A program made the translations under genes and the position numbers. From Desulfocapsa sp. (GTDB taxonomy: Bacteria; Desulfobacterota; Desulfobulbia; Desulfobulbales; Desulfocapsaceae), in assembly GCA_029934915.1 (NCBI GenBank), contig JAOZLI010000023.1:1-18376 (forward strand): 18,376 nucleotides of DNA. The letters are read 5' to 3'. The stretch's first letter is position 1. Every line of letters starts with the position of its first letter. The notes beneath the pieces are model-generated. The model did not search any database, was not told where the DNA came from, and was given only the letters and a program-made list of their open reading frames with translations. Of this stretch, positions 8,901 to 16,548 are shown in pieces.

Positions 8901-9367
8901 GTTCCCAGTGCAACGGCAGTCCGTATTCTTCCGATGTCTGGTACAGCTATACTTCGGCCTGTACCGGAGTGGCATCAGTCAACACCTGCGGTTCCAACTT
9001 CGATACGACTCTGGCAACCTATGCGGGTTCAAGCTGCACTGCTGCAGCCTCTCTGCTAGGGTGTAATACCGATGCGCCGTCACAATGCGGAACAGGCTCC
9101 ACCGCATCTGCTCTGACCTTCAAGGTGAAAAAGGATGACAAATACCTGGTGCGAATCGGCAGCGACGGAGCAAACGGACCGCAGGGAAACGGAACATTGC
9201 TCATCACCTGCTTTGAGGACTGTAACAATAATGGTGTCAGCGATCTGGTTGACATAAGCAACAGCAGCAGCAGGGATACTAACAATAACGGAGTACCCGA
9301 TGAATGCGATCCTCATATATTTTCCTGGCCCATGTTTATTCCCGCCATTATCGGCGCCGGCAGGTGA
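5999..9367 (+). CDS. Large exported HAF-repeat protein with repeated Cys-rich beta domains, dockerin-like end and WPMFIPAI tail
   Basis: ATG 5999 gives 1122 residues with a signal peptide (MKVNIKQIVLFAGLLFGG...AMGA, cleavage near 26). Residues about 40-415 carry HAF-type repeats (DISADGNVIVG, DISADGSTVVG, SVSADGSVIVG, GVSNDGLLAVG, ISDNGKVITG), a beta-propeller-like extracellular module. About 425-560, 562-690, 705-842 and 940-1072 are four related beta-sandwich, PPC-like domains (VWYSYKA, VWFKVVA, LWFTYTA, VWYSYTS; paired cysteines). About 850-935 is a putative-Ig/cadherin-like domain (GSLPPGLTLNANGHITG). DCNNNGVSDLVDI...DTNNNGVPDECD (1074-1104) is a dockerin/thrombospondin-3-like Ca-binding pair. 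The end is FSWPMFIPAIIGAGR. G+C looks higher by eye after about 6650 than before, suggesting a mosaic origin. A surface or cell-envelope role is likely, and no enzyme motif is seen. Confidence 0.85.
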   Translation: MKVNIKQIVLFAGLLFGGLAHFAMGADFSSIIPYQQGKILRHMDISADGNVIVGVMYDPRYKYTGYRLGRMSFRRNLNCSSTPCIFLHGADNIYGLTSCSGDGSLVTTNPNNPLESHIYNFSSSDCSCQASKQISLLPLSGDDYSRALDISADGSTVVGSSTDSDIVGALFLTAVRWDSNTGNVTDLGAYADDDDSDALSVSADGSVIVGKSGLYSFASYMEEDGWWRPVFWRPAYGWYPLERIYTGSYPAWSYWRLQGNIAHGVSNDGLLAVGNLYSGTHIVPVSWDLKPTSGNFTKAALLPLLAGNDYVAGRAYGASKNISGRGYVIGGYCGSDNLQFGGAGHYPLISEAVLWETEHLQGPPTRVNTLLQGLGLGNKIAGWILTDVANISDNGKVITGRGIHPNGQRWYWYADLRHPQPNNTRAHAQYIGQSVGNLVTHRARTGGSTVDASSSITPIVDEGAKLRPTVWYSYKAAQDGYLSLDLDGSISYSLLAVYKEQETSPMAWSYTCSDPDSVGPCFMPDELKIEANTMYYISVSGMEVPQGEESFSLYHQFTPITDQCVDAFFLEQILPSTVPGSTNDAATALAPTCNNVTVTGPGVWFKVVATGGLMTASLDGAVDYDSKLSVYCSGCGATPTCITASDDINDQNTASAVSWCSSPGGVYHVLVHGYGAQHGNFRLTIDEDPSVICLPSSVISCLPANSECTNDPVPLVETTSMSGNGNHTLLVDNTNAGTSTSSTACGQVNNDLWFTYTARCDGNVVIDTCQAEGSLDDTVLAVYDGCGGTELACNDDYTQEPTCGQRSAIYLPAYPGQKLKIMAADFGSHADMGTFPLRVQEEAAIMDIQEMSWPFFTEGDDIDIQLPISGGCPGANVDYTANITTGSLPPGLTLNANGHITGNATTSGRFQFTVHVTDGEIIDPGHDDSASYEMTIKPDNDTCQTAKQIVEGGVLFGNFGTTTSGPISSQCNGSPYSSDVWYSYTSACTGVASVNTCGSNFDTTLATYAGSSCTAAASLLGCNTDAPSQCGTGSTASALTFKVKKDDKYLVRIGSDGANGPQGNGTLLITCFEDCNNNGVSDLVDISNSSSRDTNNNGVPDECDPHIFSWPMFIPAIIGAGR

Positions 9368-9388
9368 TTTATATTATGACGGCCGGTG

Positions 9389-9410
9389 TCGTAGGTAGCG
9401 AGTACTACGA
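9389..9410. terminator. Possible hairpin between convergent genes
   Basis: TCGTAG (9389-9394) and CTACGA (9405-9410) can pair across a 10-nt loop in the 83-bp gap between the HAF gene and the convergent regulator. There is no T run on either strand, so a terminator role is weak. Confidence 0.2.
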
Positions 9411-9445
9411 GATTTACAGTAAATGTGTATGACTGGTGAACGGTT

Positions 9446-9535
9446 ACAAATCACACACCCTCTGCATTCAGCAGGCGATACAATTTTTCCAGCCGGTCAC
9501 GGTAGGAAAAACTCCAGGGTTCTTCCAGGCAGACA
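9446..9535. repeat. Direct repeat, copy 2 (partner 5399-5488)
   Basis: This is the regulator 3' end plus 5 bp beyond its stop. The match to the remnant locus stops at ACAAATCACACACC on both sides, so this position marks the boundary of the duplicated module. Confidence 0.85.
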
Positions 9536-12438
9536 GGAAGAAAATCGCCATGATAAAGGGCAATACTTTTCTGCACGTCTCCTTTTCTGCTCTCTGAAAT
9601 CGCGCCTTCTGCTATCAACTGTTCATTGGCCACTCGTTCAAACTGCCAGCTGTCTACCCAGCAGACACGGGGATTAAGCGTAAGATATTTTGCTGTCTGC
9701 AGAATAACATTCTTGACACCAAGCAGTTGGCGCATCCTGTGCAGGGTGATTTTCAAGGCAGCCATCTGCTCACCACCGTTACTGTCCGACCACAAAACAT
9801 CAACTATTTTTCTCTTACTCACCTGTCTTCCCCCCAGGGCAATTAAGACCTTCAGGAGCTTAATTGGTTTATTCTTCTTCAGAGAGACCGGGCTAAGCGA
9901 TTTGCCAAAGCGAACCACTGAAAACCTGCCCAGGGTATATATTTTCAGGGGCCACGGCCAATTTTCAAGATGAACAGGCGGGTGGGAAGGGGTCAGCTGC
10001 CAGCGTGTGATAAAACGGCAGGTGAACTCGAGTTCAATATTTTCCTCCAATGCCAGTACAGCCAGACCATTCATCATCTTCGGCACAAAAAAGAAAAAAG
10101 TCAGATAGTTATGCATTCGAGCCAGCCCAAAGCCCTGCCCAAGCTGATTTACAGCCTGCTGTCGATGTCCTGCGCAAAGATACATATAGGCAAGACCGAG
10201 ACGAGCCTGACAGGTGAACCACGGATTACCCGGTAAGGCAGCAAGTTCAAGAACCTTCTCAAAGCGAGATAAGGCTATCCGATAATTCCCCTGAAAAACA
10301 GCAACCAGAGCAGCGCCGTACCAGCACCATGTCGTATAGGAGGGCATGCCGATATCCAGGGCCATATCCACAGCCGACTGCTGATGCCGATCCGCCGCAA
10401 CCAAATCGTCGGCGAGCAGGGCCTCGAGGATTTTTACCGCGTGATAATAGCTGCGTTCAAGGAGCCGGGCCTGATCTATTTTTTCTTCAACAGCCTTCAG
10501 GTACCGGGCAGCATTTTTCTGCTCTCCGCAGTTCAGTGAGCAGCCGGCACCAAGAATCAGAAGAAGCACTTCCCATACCCGAATACCGGTTTCTTCGATC
10601 ATCATTAATGCGTCCACAATCACCCGGTCGCACTTATCGACCTCCCCCATGATGAGATAATACTGCACCTCCATGGCCTTAACAGCTGACAACTGGAGCT
10701 TGGATTCAATCTGATCCTGGTGTGCATAGATGCGGTCAAGCACTGATCTGGCCTCAAAAAACCGTCCAGTCCACAAATAATAGGTAATAAGCGCCAGCGG
10801 CATACCTCCCTGACTGCTAACATGATTCATCCAGATCTCAAGATCAGGATGCGCAGGACGGCGCAGAACCATGCCTCTGAAGAGAGCATTCACAACAGCC
10901 GCCTGTTCAAAAGAATTATCATCAGAAAACGTTGCCGGATCAAGCTGTTTTTCCATGTAATCCAGCCAGGGATCAAGGGCCTTTATTTCTGACAAATGGT
11001 TGATTATTGAATTTATCAGCGCAGAGCAGGCCAAAAGTGTTCCGTTCTGGTTGCCCTGTTCTCTGAACAAATGAAAACTCCTGGTCAACATCTCTACAGC
11101 TGCAGGCGGATTAAAAGCGGTTGTCGCATGACCAAAAAAATAGAGCAGCCAGGGATTGGCGATGACCATCGTCGCCGGCAATCTCTCCTGCCACCTGAGC
11201 AACGTCTTATACCGCCCCTGCCTGAGCATCTCGAAACCATTCTTCTGAATCAACGCTATACTGTGCGGCCAGATGCCGGCCCGATTCAACAACTCCACGG
11301 CGTCAGCGACCCGATCTTCAGCAACCAGCAGCCGTGCAGACTTCTCCTGGACTGTAATTAAAGCCGACGGAGCCAGCACCTCGGCAGCCCTGTTTCTGAG
11401 AAATACTTTGAACAAAGGGTGCAGCAGAAATACTTCACCGTGATGATCCAGAGCCGAGGTAAAAAAATTCTTTCTGCTCAATTCAATGAAAAAATTTCTG
11501 CTTGAACTGTTGCCACTGATCTGATCCAGAATCTCAGGCCGAACCTCCGGCAAAAGCGCCGCAACCAGTAAAAGATTCTTTTCAAGATCCGTAAATCGTG
11601 AAAAAACAACCCCGGCAAAATAATCAAAGAGTTCCTGGTAATCAAGTTCCTGGACATCATCATGAGCGCAATTGTCATGATTCTGCTCTTTCAACAGCAG
11701 GGTCAGCCCGGCAGCCCAGCCCGCTGTTGCCTGGTGCAGGTAGTTGATGCAGTTCTCCTGCTCTCCGGTCATACCGTGCAGAGCCATAACCTCTTCTATC
11801 TCCGTTTTCCTGAATTGAAGCATTTTCCGGTCAGCAACCTGCAGCAGACCGCCGGATTTCAGACAGGCAAAGGCTGGAGAAGGCAGCGAGCGGCTGAGCA
11901 GGAGAACTCGACAACTCACCGGTATCTCCTGGAGACAGAGAACAAGGAGTTCGATAATTGGAGAATCTTCGGGAATTTCCTGAAAGTTATCCAAAACAAG
12001 CAGCCATCTATCCGGAAGCAATCCAAAGAGCTGACGATAAAATTTTCTGGCAAAGACGGGCAGAGTAAGCATGTTTTCAGGCAGCAGATGGGGCAGTGAC
12101 TCAACTGCAGAAGAAAAATCGGGCAGTAACGAAGCAAATGCCAATGGGAATGTGGCAAAAAAAGAGACCGGTTCAGTGTCAAGCTGATCAAGTTCATACC
12201 AGGCAACAGGCCTGGAAGCATACACGGCAAAATCTGCGGCAAGTACGGTTTTACCAGCACCGGGCGGGCCATTTATCCAGAGATGTCCCCGCTCCAGATA
12301 GTTGTCCACAGCAGCAAGGAGACGCCTGCGACTGACGATCAGCTCACCCTGTCTCGGGATCTGTGTTTTGGCGGAAAACAGGGGTCTCGGAGATCGGTTT
12401 GCAGGCGGCTGCAGTGGGGTATTCTCAATTTTTGCCAT
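9451..12438 (-). CDS. MalT-like ATPase regulator with C-terminal OmpR/SARP-type winged helix; BTAD cut short
   Basis: 995 residues from ATG 12438. Walker A is GPPGAGKT (57-64), Walker B is WLLVLDN (145-151), and WYELDQLDTEPVSFF (about 80-94) is typical of the MalT/STAND group. About 380-800 is helical and TPR-like (repeated A-x-x-L/Y pairs). The C-terminus from about 829 (LKIYTLGRFSVVRFGK...) is an OmpR-type winged helix: alpha helices IKLLKVLIALGG, SKRKIVDVLW and the putative recognition helix AALKITLHRMRQLLG, then a wing. After ALYHGDFLPV only ~25 residues remain, so most of the bacterial transcriptional activation (BTAD) domain is missing. The deleted copy ends at the same stop, so the shortening predates the duplication. 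It is probably a ligand/ATP-controlled activator. It is divergent from the surface gene at 12967, with cassette C between. Its ribosome binding site is weak (AGAGGGC before ATG), and the MITE-like element is inserted 45 bp upstream of the start. Confidence 0.85.
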   Translation of the reverse strand: MAKIENTPLQPPANRSPRPLFSAKTQIPRQGELIVSRRRLLAAVDNYLERGHLWINGPPGAGKTVLAADFAVYASRPVAWYELDQLDTEPVSFFATFPLAFASLLPDFSSAVESLPHLLPENMLTLPVFARKFYRQLFGLLPDRWLLVLDNFQEIPEDSPIIELLVLCLQEIPVSCRVLLLSRSLPSPAFACLKSGGLLQVADRKMLQFRKTEIEEVMALHGMTGEQENCINYLHQATAGWAAGLTLLLKEQNHDNCAHDDVQELDYQELFDYFAGVVFSRFTDLEKNLLLVAALLPEVRPEILDQISGNSSSRNFFIELSRKNFFTSALDHHGEVFLLHPLFKVFLRNRAAEVLAPSALITVQEKSARLLVAEDRVADAVELLNRAGIWPHSIALIQKNGFEMLRQGRYKTLLRWQERLPATMVIANPWLLYFFGHATTAFNPPAAVEMLTRSFHLFREQGNQNGTLLACSALINSIINHLSEIKALDPWLDYMEKQLDPATFSDDNSFEQAAVVNALFRGMVLRRPAHPDLEIWMNHVSSQGGMPLALITYYLWTGRFFEARSVLDRIYAHQDQIESKLQLSAVKAMEVQYYLIMGEVDKCDRVIVDALMMIEETGIRVWEVLLLILGAGCSLNCGEQKNAARYLKAVEEKIDQARLLERSYYHAVKILEALLADDLVAADRHQQSAVDMALDIGMPSYTTWCWYGAALVAVFQGNYRIALSRFEKVLELAALPGNPWFTCQARLGLAYMYLCAGHRQQAVNQLGQGFGLARMHNYLTFFFFVPKMMNGLAVLALEENIELEFTCRFITRWQLTPSHPPVHLENWPWPLKIYTLGRFSVVRFGKSLSPVSLKKNKPIKLLKVLIALGGRQVSKRKIVDVLWSDSNGGEQMAALKITLHRMRQLLGVKNVILQTAKYLTLNPRVCWVDSWQFERVANEQLIAEGAISESRKGDVQKSIALYHGDFLPVCLEEPWSFSYRDRLEKLYRLLNAEGV

Positions 12439-12482
12439 GCCCTCTATTGACCTTATTCGATTCGAGAAAAGACATAGTGTTA

Positions 12483-12637
12483 CCTGATTACCATCAAAGC
12501 TCAGGTAAATGTAAAATGGAATTGTTGGAGTCCCGCCCCTGCGGGCGATTTTACTGAATTACCAACACTCTACTATCGCTAGCGGAGACGAGCTTTTACA
12601 TCAAATATAGTTAAGCTGAGCTTTGATGGTAATCAGG
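12483..12637. mobile_element. MITE-like element, 155 bp, with perfect terminal inverted repeats and 8-bp target duplication
   Basis: Ends 12483-12504 and 12616-12637 are perfect 22-bp inverted repeats (outer bases CCTGATTACC; inner AAAGCTCAG). The same 8 bases TAGTGTTA flank both sides (12475-12482 and 12638-12645), although the outermost A/T may instead belong to the repeat (6-bp duplication). ATGTAAAA (12509-12516) and TTTTACAT (12594-12601) extend the fold. There is no coding sequence. The paralogous site near 5780 lacks exactly these 163 bp (element plus one duplication), so it is an empty site. A transposase acting in trans is not identified, and the IS at 16504-18113 has different ends. 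Confidence 0.85.
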
Positions 12638-12643
12638 TAGTGT

Positions 12644-12720
12644 TATTTATTCACACAAAAATGCAGAAAAGTACATTTTTTCCTCCATTTGTACCTCATC
12701 TGTACCTCGCTCTATAGTAA
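12644..12720 (+). promoter_or_regulatory. Intergenic promoter cassette C with tandem GTACC boxes
   Basis: TTATTCACACAAAAA, then AAAAGTACATTTTTTCC, then TTTGTACCTCATCTGTACC with GTACC at 12691 and 12702 (11 bp apart), as in A and B. Similarity ends near 12720 (TCTATAGTAA), so the TAGAAT hexamer seen in A and B is absent, and TATAGT (12713-12718) could serve instead. It lies in the divergent interval between the regulator and the broken surface gene. Before the MITE insertion the nearest box was about 90 bp from the regulator start. Confidence 0.65.
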
Positions 12721-12842
12721 AATTAATAATGGAAAGGTACTGCCGCAAAGTTGTGATCATACAAGCCGGCAACAATTATTGAACACTTGAACACAAAATG
12801 CACCGGAGTCTGTATTGGCCCTGTCAATTACCATGGGGATTG

Positions 12843-12932
12843 ATGAATAATCTGCAACGAGTCTTGTTTTTTTCATTTTTTTTATTGATTGTTGGCTGGC
12901 ACGGATCCGGTAAAACGGCTATCTGTTCCTGA
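12843..12932 (+). CDS. 29-codon orphan signal-peptide-like ORF
   Basis: ATG 12843 follows GGGGAT and encodes MNNLQRVLFFSFFLLIVGWH, then GSGKTAICS and TGA (12930-12932). A positively placed Arg, a long hydrophobic core and a small-residue end look like a secretory signal peptide with nothing behind it. It may be the decayed start of an earlier cargo gene of this module or a small membrane peptide. It ends 34 bp before the next start. Confidence 0.35.
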   Translation: MNNLQRVLFFSFFLLIVGWHGSGKTAICS

Positions 12933-12966
12933 TGTCCCCGCTATAAGTTAACATAAGGAATGCATA

Positions 12967-15900
12967 ATGACTAAAATGAAGAGAGCACTGTAGGCTTTGA
13001 TTCTGTTTTGTTTTGTTCCCTCTTACCTGACCCCCGTAGAATCATCCGCTCAAGGGGTGCCGCTCAGCGCTGTGTATTCACTGCTTCTGTTTAATAAGCA
13101 TTCCGGATCGTCAGGGAGTTACACTCTGGGCGGTATTGTCTTCGGTCTTACCGGCAGTTTGGAAATAGACAAAAATGGCGCCGACAACCTGATTATTACG
13201 GATAATGGTCCTTTTACCTTTCCGGCTCTTATTGAGGAGAATACGAGTTATTCTGTCAGTATGGTCAAGGCGCCGGCGGGGTATAATTGTACAATTACAA
13301 ATGGTACCGGTATCATGCCGGAAAATGATGCCAACAATATTTCTATTGTCTGTGCACTTGCTCCCATGTATACCCTGGACGGCACGGTTTCCGGTCTTGC
13401 CGGCAGCCTGGAGATCACCCGGAATGGCACTGATAACCTGACCATTGCTTCCGATAGCCCATTTACCTTTCCAACTTCGGTTACATATAATCATCCCTAT
13501 CTTATTGAAGTTGTCAGCACACCTTCCGGCTACGACTGCGCAATAAGCAATGCAAGCGGTGTTATGCCTGATCATGATGTAACCGATGTCGGTATTACCT
13601 GTGCGGTTGATACAACCCCTCCCACTAAACTTGTCATCAATGGTGGCGGGGCTACAAATGATCCCCAATATACCTGGTCATGGACATCCGGCGGAGGCGG
13701 CAACGGTACATATCGTTATAATACTGACTGTGCTTGGCCATATACTCTTGATAATACGCACTCAATAATGACAACCAGTACCACTGCTTCACCTGCAACA
13801 CCACTTCCTGATGGTGGGTATAATATGTGTGTACAGGAGAGAGACGATGACGGGAACTGGTCTGATAGTGCTGTGAAAATGCTAATAATTAATACGGTTT
13901 CGCCAACAGTGAATGAAACTGTTCCTTTAAATGATGCAGAGGAACAGTCGTTAAACTGTTGAGTATGTCACCTTGGTCAGCAGTATTGGGGTACAAATTC
14001 CACTCCAAATTTATTATCCTCCCAGTGGTGGTTATCCCCATAACGCTTATGAATTTCATCACACGGCTCCTCTGCAGGAAAATGAGACCTACACGGTGAC
14101 CGTAACAATGAATGTTAAGGATACGTACGGAAATACGCTGGAACAACCCTATGAGTTCGAGTTTATAAGTCGAGGATCGACTGCATATTATTCAACAGCA
14201 CCAAACTGGAATGATTATGTGAAAAACGACGGGGTTGACGTATTCAATGCCGCAGGCACGCCATGTGATGGAACGGAGAGCAGTGGCTATAATGCCTGTA
14301 TTCATAGTGGTGAGATGCGGGCTTTTACTATCCCGGGCCAGAGCTCTTGCGGATCATTGACGGCAAAGGATAACAATGATTTTTTGAACTGGACGTGCCT
14401 GGACAACACCGGCGAAGTTCGCTTTGTTTCCACTGGCTTAAAAAAAGATGTCAGGTTGGTTGACCTGGTAGGACCACAGCAATGGCCTGAGAGTTCACTT
14501 ATTGTCTCTGACGGCTCGGGAGTTGTTTACACAACCGATCCTGAACAATGGTGGAGTAATCCTATACGAAATTTTGTCGGTGTGCAGAATGATTTATATC
14601 TGAATGAAGAAGGTACTGTTTATGTACATACCGGAGGAACCTATTATCAGCGTGATATTTATATCATGGCCTCTAAGATCGCTCTGGTCGGATTCCCCGG
14701 ATTACCTATATATTCAAGTGACAATAATGGCCCCTTTGTGTCCGGCGGTGGTCATTTCCTTTGGATTGAAGGCGAGTTCAATGGTATCGGTGACACCGAG
14801 GTCATGAGTTTTGGACAGCTTAAATTTTCAGTTTTACGTTATATCTCGGTCATGGGCGCAGGCACCCAAACCAACGGTTGGGGATTGAGACTTGCAAACG
14901 GTTCAGATAACAATAAAATCGAGCATGTAATCTCAAAACTCAACACCTATGGAATTCGGATTGAAAATTCAAGAGATAATAGTTTGGAGGATTGCTTCCT
15001 GACCATGAATGGAAATGCCGGTTTATGGGTTTACAGCTCCCAGGGCAATCATTTAAACAATATTATTTCAACCAATAACTGGATAGGTTTGCGCTTACAG
15101 GCCAGTAACGGCAATTTTGTTACCGGCTTTACCGCGGCTCATAATTCATCATTCGGTCTGAGCCTGACAAATGGATCTGATGATAATGTTATCAGCAATT
15201 CAACCAGTGCTAAAAACCAACGGGTTGGTCTTAATGTAGAAGGGGCATCCAATAACAATATCTTCAACAATCTTGCTCTGGTGGGGAATGCTGTTCATGG
15301 CGCAAGTATTGCCTTCTCGACCTCCAACACCTTTCAAAATATGGCAATGACAAACTCCGGACCGGTGTCCAATCTGTTTGCCTCAAGTCCTGATACAGTG
15401 ACCTATGGTCTGCTTATGGATAATGCCGGGGGCTATTTTACCGGCAGGCTGATTTTTGGAACCAACGGGGGCGGAAGCGGAGATGATTGCGTTGTCTCAG
15501 GAAGTACCGGTATTACCGACACCTGCGGCGTTGCAGATGGTTCCGACTTTACGGTAACAACCTCTGCCCCGGCCCTGGGGTCATTTATCGGCAAAGCAGC
15601 ATCGGACAGTGCCAACGATGAAGACAGTAACGGTTCCGTGCTTTTCCCTTCAACCGTTCAAGATGCTAACGCTTTTGACTGGACGACTTTTGAACGTTCC
15701 TTGAGAACGTGGGGGGCGGAGGTATATGCCACTGATGAGAGCAATAATACTGGTTTGATAGATGTGGGCAAAATGGGATGCAGTTCAAACAATTTTGTTC
15801 TTTCAAACGCCTATTGTGCTTATTGGCATAAATACTGGCATGATAACGGTCATATCTGGGATTGGAATATAAAGGTCGGCGACACACTTATCAAAAACTC

Positions 15901-16162
15901 TCTCAGCATCCCGGCAAACGGGGATGCCACCAACACTGTTACCCATACCTGGAGTGACAACAGCACCGCAACATTTTTACGCAACGCTGTGGAGAAGGAA
16001 GGAAATGGTAATGGTCTTTGTGAATCGGGAGAGGCCTGCCTGTATACCCCAAATATAGGCAGTTACCAGGGCCATGGAGGAATTCAGTCGGCCAGTGCCT
16101 TTACTGACGGCGACACGCTGACGGGGGTTACATTGGATGAATACTCCATTAATGGGTATTAA
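12967..16162 (+). pseudogene. Broken exported beta-helix surface protein (amber codon in signal peptide plus frameshift)
   Basis: The start is ATG 12967 with AAGGA at 12955-12959. It reads MTKMKRAL, then TAG (12991-12993), then ALILFCFVPSYLTPVESSAQG: a signal peptide split by an in-frame stop. Two ~83-residue tandem beta domains follow (13120 onward: YTLGGIVFGLTGSLEI; 13369 onward: YTLDGTVSGLAGSLEI), then DTTPPTKLVINGG and an SbsA/Big_5-like start (TVPLNDAEEQSLN). The frame ends at TGA 13960-13962, and the rest of that Ig domain (ENETYTVTVTMNVKDTYGNTL...FEFIS) continues in frame 2, implying a small indel between about 13938 and 13960. Residues further on form a NosD-like right-handed beta-helix (NNKIEHVISKL, DNSLEDCFLT, NNNIFNNLAL), ending with GNGLCESGEACLYTPNIGSYQGHG and EYSINGY. 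There is no WPMF tail. Read-through or sequence error would restore it, but two lesions favour a pseudogene. Confidence 0.8.
13120..13617 (+). repeat. Tandem duplication of an ~83-residue beta domain
   Basis: Two consecutive units with starts 249 bp apart (13120, 13369). Each runs YTL-G-V-GL-GSLEI, NG-DNL-I, PFTFP, GY-C-I-N-G-MP-D and ends near I-CA. Spacing of the single Cys pair is kept. This module type is common in bacterial secreted proteins. Confidence 0.7.
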
Positions 16163-16400
16163 TCATGTCTTTGAGTGGTGTGAGCAGATATTAAGGAAGA
16201 GCACATGTCCTGAACCAAATCAGCAGGAAATTTATTCAGCTCTGGGGATAAAAAGTCATCCCGGCCATGCAGTAAAGACAACGATATGAAACAAAATGAA
16301 AGATGTAGTGCCGTAACGACAAGCGAGCCGAAGCAACATGCTGAAACTACAGATAATATCAACTTGACGCTATAGCAATAAGGCGTGATTATTGCATGAT

Positions 16401-16420
16401 TTCATTGAGTAATCAATGAA
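16401..16420. repeat. Perfect short inverted repeat
   Basis: TTCATTGA and TCAATGAA flank a 4-nt loop. It could form a small hairpin or be a dyad protein-binding site, and no T run follows. Confidence 0.45.
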
Positions 16421-16432
16421 CTGGATACTATC

Positions 16433-16472
16433 AGCCTTCTTTTGACAGTAGATACCTATTCGAAAGAAGGCT
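16433..16472. repeat. 10-bp inverted repeat, possible transcription stop
   Basis: AGCCTTCTTT (16433-16442) pairs with AAAGAAGGCT (16463-16472) across 20 nt. It lies downstream of the broken beta-helix gene and of the convergent transposase gene. The lack of a following T tract argues against a standard intrinsic terminator. Confidence 0.4.
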
Positions 16473-16548
16473 AATCTCAGAAAAAGGGGAGAGAGATGAA
16501 AGGACTGAAGTTTCCTGAAAAATTGGATAGCATAAATCCCTCTTTTCC

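Larger units (their letters stand above)
16163..16503. other. Intergenic region without a gene
   Basis: Only short unsupported open frames. It contains two inverted repeats annotated separately (16401-16420, 16433-16472) and ends at the left terminal repeat of the insertion sequence. No promoter cassette of the A/B/C type is present. Confidence 0.5.

Noticed and set aside
12991..12993. TAG read as pyrrolysine
   Set aside because: The position is in the hydrophobic core of a signal peptide, where pyrrolysine would make no sense, and the same gene also has a frameshift. A nonsense mutation is simpler.
16433..16472. Intrinsic terminator
   Set aside because: The stem is good but the loop is 20 nt and no T run follows on either strand, so it is listed only as an inverted repeat.
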